A program made the translations under genes and the position numbers. Under the pieces are notes generated by a model, which had not been told where the DNA came from, did no database searches, and worked only from the letters and a program-made list of their open reading frames with translations. Positions 45,020 to 53,832 of a stretch of DNA of 64,000 nucleotides are shown piece by piece (the stretch's first letter is position 1; the number at the start of each line of letters is the position of its first letter). Source of the stretch: Candidatus Roslinia caecavium (GTDB taxonomy: Bacteria; Bacillota; Clostridia; Monoglobales; Monoglobaceae); the NCBI GenBank assembly GCA_904419955.1, contig CAJFTO010000002.1, forward strand, positions 124,001 through 188,000, in the 5' to 3' direction.

Positions 45020-45988
45020 CTATCTGTTCAGCGCAACAACGACCCTTCTGTTTGGCTCCTCGCCAATACTGTAGGTTCTTACATCTTCGCTATTTTGAAG
45101 CGCCGCATGGATAATTCTTCTTTCATTCGGCGACATGGGCTCTAAAGTTACCGACTTTCTTTCGCGCAGAACCTTGCGCTCTAAACTGCGAGCAAGCTTA
45201 ACGAGGGTTTCCTCCCTCTTGCTTCTGTAACCTTCGGTGTCTATATTTACCTTTATGTAGGAATTGTTCGGCTTGTTTACATACAGACCCGTAAGGTACT
45301 GAACCGCGTCAAGCGTATCGCCGCGCTTGCCGATCAGCAGCCCCATTCTCGAACCGCTTACGTCGACGTCGATCGCAGTCCCGCCGTTCTTAACGTCAAC
45401 CTTGGCGTCTTCTAACCCCATCTTATGAACCAGCTCGGTTACAAAATACTCCGCGTCCTTAAGCGACTGCTCGGTAACCTCTCTGTCCTTTTTATCGTGC
45501 GCCGCCGGCTTGGGATTTGCCGCTGGCGCGGCCTCTGCAACGGCTTCCGCCGCCGGTTTAGCCTTTGGACGATCTTGACTTTCACGGCGCGGCTTCGGCG
45601 CGCCTTCGGCCGTATCCTGAGTTCTCTTCTCTCCGCCGGCCGCCTTTTTTGGGGCTTCTCTGCGCTCTTTATTATCCGAACCGGACGTCCGCTCCTCGCG
45701 GGCCGACGCGTCTCTGTTCGTTTTTCTCGAATTATCCATCTCGGCTTTTCTCTCGCGCATTTCTCGTCGTTTGCTGCGCTCGGCTTTGAGACGTTCTTCC
45801 TCTTCCGCCTCTTTCGTGACCCAAGCCGAGATTATGACCTCTTTGCCCAGCAATAAGCCCAGAAGACCTTTGCCGACCTCGCGTTCGACAGTATACGACA
45901 GCTCGTCTACAGATACGCCAAACTCCTTTGCCGCGAGCTCTAACGCTTCTTCTCTACTTTTTGCGTTTTTTTCTATTTTTCTTGGCAT
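45020..45988 (-). CDS. jag: Jag/KhpB-type RNA-binding protein
   Basis: 322 residues. Jag-N domain about 5-55 (SREEALELAAKEFGVSVDEL), a long charged linker rich in Lys/Glu/Arg/Ala (about 70-175), a KH domain (RMGLLIGKRGDTLDAVQYL) and an R3H domain (SPNERRIIHAALQ). Binds RNA and affects cell envelope processes and sporulation in Gram-positives. The start overlaps the end of yidC by 35 bases. Confidence 0.93.
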   Translation of the reverse strand: MPRKIEKNAKSREEALELAAKEFGVSVDELSYTVEREVGKGLLGLLLGKEVIISAWVTKEAEEEERLKAERSKRREMRERKAEMDNSRKTNRDASAREERTSGSDNKERREAPKKAAGGEKRTQDTAEGAPKPRRESQDRPKAKPAAEAVAEAAPAANPKPAAHDKKDREVTEQSLKDAEYFVTELVHKMGLEDAKVDVKNGGTAIDVDVSGSRMGLLIGKRGDTLDAVQYLTGLYVNKPNNSYIKVNIDTEGYRSKREETLVKLARSLERKVLRERKSVTLEPMSPNERRIIHAALQNSEDVRTYSIGEEPNRRVVVALNR

Positions 45989-46991
45989 TAAGTATCTCTC
46001 CTTCTATCTCCTCATCGCTTATATCGACCGACGCAAACTTCGTTATTACGACCTGCTGAATTATCTGTATAACGTTGCTCAAAACCCAATAAAAACCTAT
46101 CGCCGCCGGCAGCGTAAACGCGATCCACGCCGAGAATATCGGCATGATTATCATCATTGTTTTCATAGGATTCGCCTTTTCAACGCCGTTCTCGTCAACC
46201 TGAGGCTGCTGCTGAGGCTGCAGAGCCTGACTGATCTTCGAAGATACGTACGCGCTCACGCCGGAGAGTATGGCAATAAGCCAAAGTCCTACCGTACCCC
46301 AGCCGAAGTTCTCTGGGATGTTTCCCGTTATCAATCCGACTATCGACCACAGATTCGGCGTCTGAGACAGATCTATACCCAAAAAGTCGAAGTTCAGTAC
46401 AAGTATATTCCTTCCCATCTCGGTGATCCACGGACTGTTCATAACGTCGGGATAATCCTGCAGGAACCTGGCCACCTGTATCTCGTACATACCAAAATTA
46501 CTGTAGTTGGCGTCTCTGAATACGTTGAAGCCCTCTATGTTCATCGAAGACAGCAGCGCGTTTACCGCGTCCGGGTTTGTCGCCGAAAAATCCTCGATAG
46601 CGTTGATGGCTCTCCAAACCTCGTCGCCTCCGAATCCCATTATATACACCATCGGCTGTCTTACTACCCAGTACAGCGCGAGCAGTATAGGCAACTGAAT
46701 AAGAAGAGGCAGACAACCGCTCATCGGATTTATCTTATACTTCTGATAAAGCTTCATTGTCTCCTGGTTCAATTTTTCTTTATCGTTTCCGTATTTCTGC
46801 TGCAACTCGTTCAAGAGCGGCTGAAGTTTCTGGGTTTTCATCATCGACTTCTGCTGCTTGAGCGTCAAAGGAAACAATATCGCTTTAACGATTATAGTAA
46901 AAAGTATCAGCGCAACGCCGTAGTTGCTGCAAATCATATACATTAATTTCAGGACCCAACCGAGTCCCATCATTATATAGGACAAACTCAC
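45954..46991 (-). CDS. yidC: YidC/SpoIIIJ membrane protein insertase
   Basis: 345 residues. Membrane segments include the first (MMGLGWVLKLMYMICSNYGV) and the positively charged groove region LFPLTLKQQKSMMKTQKLQP, then SGCLPLLIQLPILLALYWVV. A C-terminal tail is rich in Lys/Arg (NAKKNRKKRKK). Inserts membrane proteins, including ATP synthase subunit c. The central loop (about 130-240) is longer than in Bacillus YidC. Confidence 0.93.
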   Translation of the reverse strand: MSLSYIMMGLGWVLKLMYMICSNYGVALILFTIIVKAILFPLTLKQQKSMMKTQKLQPLLNELQQKYGNDKEKLNQETMKLYQKYKINPMSGCLPLLIQLPILLALYWVVRQPMVYIMGFGGDEVWRAINAIEDFSATNPDAVNALLSSMNIEGFNVFRDANYSNFGMYEIQVARFLQDYPDVMNSPWITEMGRNILVLNFDFLGIDLSQTPNLWSIVGLITGNIPENFGWGTVGLWLIAILSGVSAYVSSKISQALQPQQQPQVDENGVEKANPMKTMMIIMPIFSAWIAFTLPAAIGFYWVLSNVIQIIQQVVITKFASVDISDEEIEGEILNAKKNRKKRKK

Positions 46992-47098
46992 GCCCTCCTG
47001 TCTTGAGTGTGTTAAATCAAAAAATCATATCTTAATATGAATCTTCCGCCCGGACGCGCCTGTGAAAACGCTGAGCTCGATCCTTTATTCTTCCGGAT

Positions 47099-47335
47099 CT
47101 ACGGAAAATCTATACCTCCGTCGGAAAACGGATTGCATCTGAGTATTCGCCAGATCGCCTTAAGCAGACCTTTAAATACTCCGTATTTTTTTATCGCAAG
47201 AATAGCGTACTGCGAACAACTTGGATAAAAACGACAGCAGGGACGCTTGAGCGGTGAAATATACCTTTGATATAATTTTATCGCTCCTATAAGCGCCGTT
47301 TTTCCAAAACGGCTCAGGCCGTCTAACAGCTTCAT
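47099..47335 (-). CDS. yidD: Membrane protein insertion efficiency factor YidD
   Basis: 78 residues with the family core [20 protein letters not shown], then [12 protein letters not shown] and a [12 protein letters not shown] end. The Cys residues are conserved. Sits between rnpA and yidC as in most bacteria. Confidence 0.92.
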   Translation of the reverse strand: MKLLDGLSRFGKTALIGAIKLYQRYISPLKRPCCRFYPSCSQYAILAIKKYGVFKGLLKAIWRILRCNPFSDGGIDFP

Positions 47336-47415
47336 ATCGCCTCATCCCGCTTTCTAACGGTTTTTCTGTAAAAATCGAATCCCTCAAATAACCCGTATCT
47401 CCGTACCGAATATTC

Positions 47416-47757
47416 TCAGTCCGCTTTAAGTACGTCTAATTTCCTAAGCCCGTTTAAAAAGCTTCTCTCAAGCGCCGGGGCTTTAAACTTCACCGCCGCG
47501 GCGCGAAGTACTATAACAAAATCGTAACCCGGCTTTATTTTAGTCGAATGTTTTCTAAACAGCTCTCTGAGCCGACGCTTCGCCCTGTTTCTCTGCACGG
47601 CGCCGCCGACCTTCTTCCCGGCGGTCAATCCGAGCCTTACGCGTTTGCCTTTGCTCCTGACAACGTATATAACGAACGCCGGAGCTACGACGCTTGCGCC
47701 CCTGCGGTAAATGTATCTAAACTCCGCGGGCTTCTTTAAACTGGTTATCTTGCTCAT
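47416..47757 (-). CDS. rnpA: Ribonuclease P protein component
   Basis: 113 residues, basic. The signature RNRAKRRLRELFRKH is present, with N-terminal LKKPAEFRYIYRRGASVVA. Partners the RNase P RNA in 5' processing of tRNA. AAAGGAC precedes ATG 47757. Confidence 0.94.
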   Translation of the reverse strand: MSKITSLKKPAEFRYIYRRGASVVAPAFVIYVVRSKGKRVRLGLTAGKKVGGAVQRNRAKRRLRELFRKHSTKIKPGYDFVIVLRAAAVKFKAPALERSFLNGLRKLDVLKAD

Positions 47758-47930
47758 ATAACCGTCCTTTTCCTTTCATATAAAACGCGCGGCTCGCTCG
47801 CCGGCGCGGAGCCGGGATTTCCGATCCAAGCCCTACGCATAGGTTAATACGTCCGCCGGATCCGCGAAAGGGTTTCTACGCCGTCCGAGTCCGGCCGCCC
47901 GATAAGCCGAGTATTCGCCCAAATAAGGCA

Positions 47931-47956
47931 AAAGACGCCCGTAATACGGCGTCTTT
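47931..47956 (-). terminator. Hairpin after rpmH
   Basis: AAAGACGCC pairs with GGCGTCTTT with an eight-base loop, followed on the minus strand by only TTTTGCC. It may cut transcription between rpmH and rnpA partly. Confidence 0.55.
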
Positions 47957-47967
47957 AAAATACTATA

Positions 47968-48102
47968 CTATGCCGAGAGTCTCTTTCTGCCTTTAAGTCT
48001 TCTTCTCGCCAATACTTTACGGCCGTTCTTTGTGCTCATTCTTTTTCTGAAGCCATGAACCTTAGATCTATGTCTTTTTTTAGGCTGATATGTTCTTAAC
48101 AT
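47968..48102 (-). CDS. rpmH: 50S ribosomal protein L34
   Basis: 44 residues, [18 protein letters not shown] and onward to RKRLSA, the complete L34. GAAGGAGGG precedes the ATG. Its position next to dnaA marks the usual origin landmark. Confidence 0.97.
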   Translation of the reverse strand: MLRTYQPKKRHRSKVHGFRKRMSTKNGRKVLARRRLKGRKRLSA

Positions 48103-48165
48103 CTATATCCCTCCTTCTACAAGTTCAATATACAAATTGATTTACTCACATAAAAAATCTAATAT

Positions 48166-48195
48166 ATTCTATCACGCCGAAAAGCTGTTGTCAAG
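48166..48195 (-). promoter_or_regulatory. Promoter of rpmH
   Basis: TTGACA, 18 bases, TAGAAT on the minus strand. Confidence 0.7.
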
Positions 48196-48362
48196 CCTAT
48201 TTTTTACAGAATAGCTTAATTAGAAAATTTTTTTACATTCTATTAAAAAATTTTTTCAACCAAAATTCAAATATGTTGTTGTACGATAAATTTTTAATAT
48301 CTATATTTAGTTATTTGTCTTTTATTACAAATTTTTGGCGCTAAAATTTATTTGTTTTTATG

Positions 48363-48391
48363 TTGAAATGTAAAATAAATTCTGTTAAAAT
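48363..48391 (+). promoter_or_regulatory. Promoter of dnaA
   Basis: TTGAAA, 17 bases, TAAAAT, giving a leader of about 120 bases. Confidence 0.65.
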
Positions 48392-48515
48392 AGTAGAAAG
48401 ATTATGTGCGAAACGGCAGGTTATCAACTTTTTTACGGCGTTTGACGGGTGTTTATGCCCAGAACACCCTTTTTTAGCTTTGCCATTTCGCTTGAAAATA
48501 GGAGAGAATACAGAA

Positions 48516-49841
48516 TTGGAGAACGTTAATCAAATTTGGGAAGAGGTTACGCGTTACCTTAAGGACGAAATGTCAAGCGTAGCTTTCGACACATGGATAA
48601 AGCCCATATCGCCCGCGTCGATATCTAACACCACGATCACGCTTACGGTGCCGGGCAATTCGCAAAAAAGCGGTCTGAATAAGAATATGATACTGACCAA
48701 ATACCGCTCTTTGATAGAGAGCGCGATAACAGCGGCGACAGGGTCGGAATACGAGCTGGCCGTCGAGTTTGAAGACGATATGTCAAAACAAGAGGTTGAC
48801 GATCCCATTAAGCTTGAGAGTACGCTTAACCCCAAATATACGTTTGAAAACTTCGTCGTAGGAAACAGCAACAACCTGGCGCACGCCGCCGCTCTCGCGG
48901 TCGCGGAATCTCCGTCTCAGATATATAACCCGCTGTTTATCTACGGCGGCAGCGGTCTCGGCAAGACGCACCTTATGCAGGCCGTGGGCAATTACTTCCT
49001 TAAAAATTATCCGGGCAAGAAGGTGCTCTACACCACTACCGAAAAATTTACATACGAGCTGGTAAACGCCATAAGGGAAAAGACGAATCAGGAATTTAGA
49101 AACAAGCACAGAACGGTCGACCTGCTGCTTATGGACGACATACAGTTCCTGTCCACCAAGGAGCTCGCGCAGGAAGAGTTTTTCCACACCTTTAACGCGC
49201 TGTACGAGGCCGGCAAACAGATAATCCTGACGTCGGACCGGATGCCGTCCGAGACTCCGCATCTTGAGGAGAGGCTTAAAACCAGGTTCCAGATGGGACT
49301 TTTGGCGGATATCCAGCCGCCCGACTACGAAACGAGAATGGCGATCCTAAGGAGCAAGCTCGAGGAAGAATATTTCACGTTCGACGAGGAGATCGTCGAA
49401 TTCGTGGCGAACAATATCACCTCTAACGTCCGAGACTTAGAGGGCGGGCTTAAGAGAATACTCGCCTACGCGGGGATCGAGCGAACCAACACCATATCGA
49501 TGGAACTGGCTCAAAAAGCGCTCAAGGACATACTCTCGACCCTGCCTCAGAGAAATATTACCGTTCAGGTCATAATCGACGAAGTTGAAAAATATTTCAG
49601 GCTCCCCAAAGGCTCGCTCGTCACAAAGAAACGCTCGAACGACATCGCGTATCCGAGACATATAGCGATGTATATATCGAGAGTTATCCTCGACGAGTCG
49701 TATCCTAAGATCGGCGAGGAGTTCAACCGCGACCACACCACAGTAATGACCGCGGTCAAGAAAATCAAGGCCAACCTCAGCGGAGACGCCGAGCTGGAAT
49801 CGATCATCAAAGAACTTGTGGAAAATATAAAAAAGAAATAA
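48516..49841 (+). CDS. dnaA: Chromosomal replication initiator DnaA
   Basis: 441 residues from TTG 48516, which lies nine bases after AGGAGAG; the frame is open up to 48360 but that stretch reads as noncoding leader. Domain I (NVNQIWEEVTRYLKDEMSS), AAA+ domain with Walker A GGSGLGKTH near 143-151 and Walker B LLLMDDIQFL, arginine finger region, and domain IV with the DnaA-box-binding motif FNRDHTTVMTAVKKI. Complete. Confidence 0.96.
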   Translation: MENVNQIWEEVTRYLKDEMSSVAFDTWIKPISPASISNTTITLTVPGNSQKSGLNKNMILTKYRSLIESAITAATGSEYELAVEFEDDMSKQEVDDPIKLESTLNPKYTFENFVVGNSNNLAHAAALAVAESPSQIYNPLFIYGGSGLGKTHLMQAVGNYFLKNYPGKKVLYTTTEKFTYELVNAIREKTNQEFRNKHRTVDLLLMDDIQFLSTKELAQEEFFHTFNALYEAGKQIILTSDRMPSETPHLEERLKTRFQMGLLADIQPPDYETRMAILRSKLEEEYFTFDEEIVEFVANNITSNVRDLEGGLKRILAYAGIERTNTISMELAQKALKDILSTLPQRNITVQVIIDEVEKYFRLPKGSLVTKKRSNDIAYPRHIAMYISRVILDESYPKIGEEFNRDHTTVMTAVKKIKANLSGDAELESIIKELVENIKKK

Positions 49842-49939
49842 TATATAGACTGCGGTTTATACCTTATATTAGTATATTGCGATATATAAGCGGAACTAAT
49901 ACGATCCGCGCCGCGAGCTGATTTTTAATACGATAACCC

Positions 49940-49968
49940 TGTCCGCCGGAGCGCATGTACGGCGGACA
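49940..49968 (+). terminator. Hairpin between dnaA and mnmE
   Basis: TGTCCGCC pairs with GGCGGACA, followed by TTAACATAT. The U-run is poor, so this may be only a partial terminator. Confidence 0.35.
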
Positions 49969-50015
49969 TTAACATATCGGCATAATAAAGCTCCGGACAA
50001 GGAGGACGAATCCAA

Positions 50016-51413
50016 ATGAAAATTTACGATACAATAGCCGCCATAGCCACGCCTATCGGTTCGGGCGGCATAGCTATAATAAGGGTGAGCGGCGAGGACG
50101 CGGTGAAGATCAGCCAAAGCATAATAAAGACCCGCTCCGGCAAGGCTCTTTCAGAGCTTGAATCGCACAAGCTCACGCTCTCGTACGTATGCGATCCCGA
50201 CGCGGAAAACGACGTAATAGACCAGGCACTCGTCGCCGTCATGTTTTCGCCTTCGTCCTATACTGGCGAGGACGTGGTCGAGATAAACTGCCACGGCGGC
50301 TACTTCGCCGCTCAGACGATTCTCGACCGGCTTTTAAAGGCGGGCGCGCGGCTCGCCGAACCCGGCGAGTTTACCCGGCGCGCGTTTATGAACGGCAAGA
50401 CCGACATGCTGGGCGCGGAAGCTGCGATAGACATTATCGGCTCCCACTCGAGCCTCGGCCTGCAAAACGCCGCTAAGTCGCTATGCGGCGCGCTTTCCGA
50501 CAAAATAAACGCGCTGAGGGAGCGTATAATAGCCATAACCGCTCATATTTCGGCGGCCGCGGATTATCCCGAAGAAGTGGACGAGCCCGATACTTCCGAA
50601 CTGTGCGGCGAGATCACGGGGATCTCCTCCGAGATAGACAAACTGCTGAGCGGCTTTAACACGGGCAAGATCCTGCGCGACGGGATAACCACAGTTATAG
50701 TCGGAAAGCCCAACGTGGGGAAATCTTCTATCCTTAACGCGCTGGCCCGCGCCGACCGCGCGATAGTGACCGATATCCCCGGCACTACAAGGGATATTAT
50801 AGAGGAATATATAAATATAAAAGGCGCGGCGCTGCGTCTTATGGATACCGCCGGTATCCGCGCGGCGGACGACGAGGTGGAACAGATAGGAGTAGAGCTC
50901 GCAAAGGAGAGCATAGAAAAAGCCGATCTATGCCTTTTCGTAATAGATTCCGCCTCAGCGCTGACCGACGAGGACTACCAGATCGCGGATAAGCTGAAAA
51001 ACAGTACGGCGCTCGCGATCCTCAACAAAACCGATAAAGGCGGCGAGGCGACCAAGGACATGATAATCCGCGAACTCGGCTTCCCGGAAAGCGCGATCGT
51101 AGAGACCGCGACCCCTAAAGACGAACCGCCGTCGGGCATAGACGCGCTCGAGGACAAGATCGCCGATATGTTTATAACCGGAAAGGCCGACACCGGAGAA
51201 GTCTTTATCTCCAACGAGAGACAGAAAGACTCTCTTTTAAAGGCCAAAAACTCTATATCGCTCGCGCTCGACGCGGCGGAAAACGGGGCGCCGTTCGATC
51301 TGCTCTATATCGATCTTGAGGACAGCCTCTCGGCGCTCGGCGAGGTAATAGGCCTCACCGTTCAGGAGGAAATAATCGACCAGGTATTCAGCAGATTCTG
51401 CGTCGGCAAATAG
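50016..51413 (+). CDS. mnmE: tRNA modification GTPase MnmE
   Basis: 465 residues. Folate-binding N-domain (TIAAIATPIGSGGIAIIRVS), helical domain, inserted G domain with GKPNVGKSS near 230, DTAGI, NKTD, and the C-terminal FCVGK with the essential Cys. With MnmG it makes 5-carboxymethylaminomethyl-type U34 in tRNA. AAGGAGG before the ATG. It normally lies after jag on the other side of dnaA; here it follows dnaA, and mnmG is not in the window. Confidence 0.95.
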   Translation: MKIYDTIAAIATPIGSGGIAIIRVSGEDAVKISQSIIKTRSGKALSELESHKLTLSYVCDPDAENDVIDQALVAVMFSPSSYTGEDVVEINCHGGYFAAQTILDRLLKAGARLAEPGEFTRRAFMNGKTDMLGAEAAIDIIGSHSSLGLQNAAKSLCGALSDKINALRERIIAITAHISAAADYPEEVDEPDTSELCGEITGISSEIDKLLSGFNTGKILRDGITTVIVGKPNVGKSSILNALARADRAIVTDIPGTTRDIIEEYINIKGAALRLMDTAGIRAADDEVEQIGVELAKESIEKADLCLFVIDSASALTDEDYQIADKLKNSTALAILNKTDKGGEATKDMIIRELGFPESAIVETATPKDEPPSGIDALEDKIADMFITGKADTGEVFISNERQKDSLLKAKNSISLALDAAENGAPFDLLYIDLEDSLSALGEVIGLTVQEEIIDQVFSRFCVGK

Positions 51414-51481
51414 AAACCTCTTTGGGCGCCGAACGAATACCATATAAGCATAAACGTTAACGACATAAAGAAGGATTTGAC

Positions 51482-52507
51482 ATGAGTGAAAAAAAAGACG
51501 TAATAAAACTGCCGGCTTCGTTTATCGAAAAATACGTAAGGTTCTCGGATCCGGAATATATCAAGGTATATCTTTACGCCAAATACATGTCCGCGCAAAA
51601 CGGCAAATTTCCCGAAACCGGCGAACTGGCCGCGCGGCTCGGACTCGACGCCGACAAGGTAGCCTTTATAATAGATTTCTGGATCGCGAACGAAGAACTG
51701 ACCGTATCCGACGCGGGCACGATCGCTTTCAGCGCCGAACCCAAAAAGAGCAAGCCCAAGCCGGAAAGTCACAGCTCCGCCAAGACGCCGGATATGAGCC
51801 TTAAACCGTCTTACTCCGGCGCGGAGATCAAGACTGCGAAAGATAAGGATCCCAAGCTTTCGGAACTGTTCTATCAGGTCGAAAATATTCTCGGCAAGCT
51901 TCTGAGCGCAAGCGATCAGGAAATGATATATTCGTTCTACGACTGGCTCGGCCTTCCCGTCGAGGTCATAGTTATGATCCTCTCCTACGCCGCTAAGGTC
52001 GGAAAGACCAACAAGCGGTACATAGAGAAACTCGCTATAGACTGGGCGGACAAAGAGATAAACACCTACGAAAAGGCCGAGCTATACATAAAAGAGCTTG
52101 AAGCGATAGACAGCGCCGAACACAGCGTTCGTTCGATACTCGGGATATACGACCGCGCCTTGACGCAGACCGAGAAGAAATACATAAAGCGCTGGACGCA
52201 GGAGCTCCATGTTCCGACCGAACTGATCCAGGCCGCTTATGACAAGACGGTAGAATATACCGGCAAGCTCGCCTGGAGCTATATGAACAAGCTTATCGTC
52301 TCATGGATGGACGAGGGAATAACCGACTTGGAGTCGCTTAAGAAACACGAGGAGCTGTTTAAACTGAAAAACTCTTCAAATTCGGGCAACGGCGCCAAAC
52401 CGGCGGTCAAGAAGAGCAAGTTCAACAACTACACCGACACCAATAAGACCGATTACGACGAGATAGAGAGGCATTTAGACGATCTGCTCGACACTTATAT
52501 AAAATAA
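51482..52507 (+). CDS. DnaD domain replication protein
   Basis: 341 residues. N-terminal winged-helix-like part (about 1-85), Lys/Ser-rich linker, then two DnaB_2/DnaD domains (about 120-210, YSFYDWLGLPVEVIVMILSY and YIEKLAIDWADKEINTYEKA; and about 225-295, YMNKLIVSWMDEGITDLESL). DnaD helps load the helicase at origins in Firmicutes. Followed 22 bases later by the DnaC-like gene, its likely partner. Confidence 0.85.
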   Translation: MSEKKDVIKLPASFIEKYVRFSDPEYIKVYLYAKYMSAQNGKFPETGELAARLGLDADKVAFIIDFWIANEELTVSDAGTIAFSAEPKKSKPKPESHSSAKTPDMSLKPSYSGAEIKTAKDKDPKLSELFYQVENILGKLLSASDQEMIYSFYDWLGLPVEVIVMILSYAAKVGKTNKRYIEKLAIDWADKEINTYEKAELYIKELEAIDSAEHSVRSILGIYDRALTQTEKKYIKRWTQELHVPTELIQAAYDKTVEYTGKLAWSYMNKLIVSWMDEGITDLESLKKHEELFKLKNSSNSGNGAKPAVKKSKFNNYTDTNKTDYDEIERHLDDLLDTYIK

Positions 52508-52529
52508 CAAGATTTAGGAGGCGACGCCT

Positions 52530-53534
52530 ATGAAATCCGCTCACGCTCTCGCAACTCAGGAGCTGGCCGAGATCAGGGAGACAAATAAACGCAAACACGC
52601 CGAACGGCTCAGGCATGTGAGAAACGCGGCGCCGGAGTTTATACAGATAGAAAACTCGATGCAGAGAGCCGGGACCCAGCTGCTCAAATCAGTTCTGCAC
52701 GGAAATACCGACGATTTTGAGAAGATCAAGTCGATAATACAGAAAAAGCAAGCGGAAAAGGCCGAATTACTGAGAAATCTCGATCTTCCCGAAGACTATC
52801 TGGACGAAAAATACGACTGCGATATTTGCGGCGACACCGGCTTCGACGATAACGGCAGACGCTGCGAATGTCTAAAAAAACTTATCAACAAGTATATAAT
52901 ACAGAACTCTAATATGAGCGAGATAATGAAATCGCAGCGTTTCGATACGCTCGATTTTACTCTTTACTCCGAGACTAACAAGCTCCCTAACGGGCGCACG
53001 GAGCGCGAACAGATAAATAGGATCTACAACGCGGCTTTGAAATTCGCAAATACCTTTGACGAAGATAACCGGAATCTTTTACTTATAGGCAACGCCGGAA
53101 CCGGGAAGACGTTTCTGTCGAGCTGTATCGCGAACCGCGCTTTAGAACGCGGCAAGACCGTATACTATCAGACCGCCTACCCGCTGTTCGAGCTTATGGA
53201 AAATATAAAATTCGGCAAGAACAACGACGATCCCGAGGCCGCGGCCGACATGGCGTATACCGCCAAATATTTAAGACAAGTCGATCTTTTGATCATAGAC
53301 GACCTCGGAAGCGAGTTTACGACCCAGTTTACCGCAGCCGCGTTTTTCGATCTGCTCAACGCGAGACTCACAAGCGGCAAAAGCGTTATCCTGTCCACAA
53401 ACCTGTCGTTAGACGATCTGGAAACGCTATACAGCAGACGCGTCTCGTCAAGGCTTCAGGGCGAATTTCAAATCATTCGGACAATTGGAGACGATATACG
53501 CGAAAAGAAATTAAAACATCAGATATATAAATAA
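52530..53534 (+). CDS. DnaC/DnaI-like helicase loader ATPase
   Basis: 334 residues. A Cys cluster CDICGDTG ... CECL near 97-115 could bind zinc. AAA+ core with Walker A GNAGTGKT near 187 and Walker B LLIIDDLG near 250, then ARLTSGKSVILSTNLSLDDL. IstB-type transposition ATPases share this fold, but there is no istA and the DnaD neighbour favours helicase loading. AGGAGGCG precedes ATG 52530. Confidence 0.85.
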   Translation: MKSAHALATQELAEIRETNKRKHAERLRHVRNAAPEFIQIENSMQRAGTQLLKSVLHGNTDDFEKIKSIIQKKQAEKAELLRNLDLPEDYLDEKYDCDICGDTGFDDNGRRCECLKKLINKYIIQNSNMSEIMKSQRFDTLDFTLYSETNKLPNGRTEREQINRIYNAALKFANTFDEDNRNLLLIGNAGTGKTFLSSCIANRALERGKTVYYQTAYPLFELMENIKFGKNNDDPEAAADMAYTAKYLRQVDLLIIDDLGSEFTTQFTAAAFFDLLNARLTSGKSVILSTNLSLDDLETLYSRRVSSRLQGEFQIIRTIGDDIREKKLKHQIYK

Positions 53535-53591
53535 CTCGAATAATATTTTATAGACAAATTTTGTCTCTATAAAATTTCAATCCATGAACCT

Positions 53592-53619
53592 AAACCGGAG
53601 AGCCGTCTCTCCGGTTTTT
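53592..53619 (+). terminator. Terminator after the dnaC-like gene
   Basis: ACCGGAGAG and CTCTCCGGT form a nine-base stem with a four-base loop, followed by TTTT. Confidence 0.85.
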
Positions 53620-53832
53620 AAGCGCCCGTATGTTACAATTTCATTTCATGCGCGCGCTTTCCGCGCCTACAACTTATGTCTTTGCCGCCATAAATACCTA
53701 CATTATAATACATGGCAGAATATACTGCAATTTTTGTCTACTATCATTGTAAAAATGACTTTTATTATAGGCTTTCGAGTGATACAATTTAGGTATAAAT
53801 AATAAAAAAATATATCATAAGGAGGCTTTTTT

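Larger units (their letters stand above)
48103..48515. other. Probable replication origin region between rpmH and dnaA
   Basis: 413 bases, very AT-rich from about 48200 to 48400, with divergent promoters for rpmH and dnaA and genes leaving in both directions. No exact TTATCCACA box was seen on either strand; the nearest is TTATCAACT at 48421. Location by gene order, function by inference. Confidence 0.55.

Noticed and set aside
49437-49736. Frame opposite the C-terminal part of dnaA
   Set aside because: Antisense to the conserved DNA-binding domain of DnaA.
52530-53534. IstB-like transposition ATPase
   Set aside because: No istA, inverted repeats or other transposon parts are present, and a DnaD gene is directly upstream, so a helicase loader is preferred.
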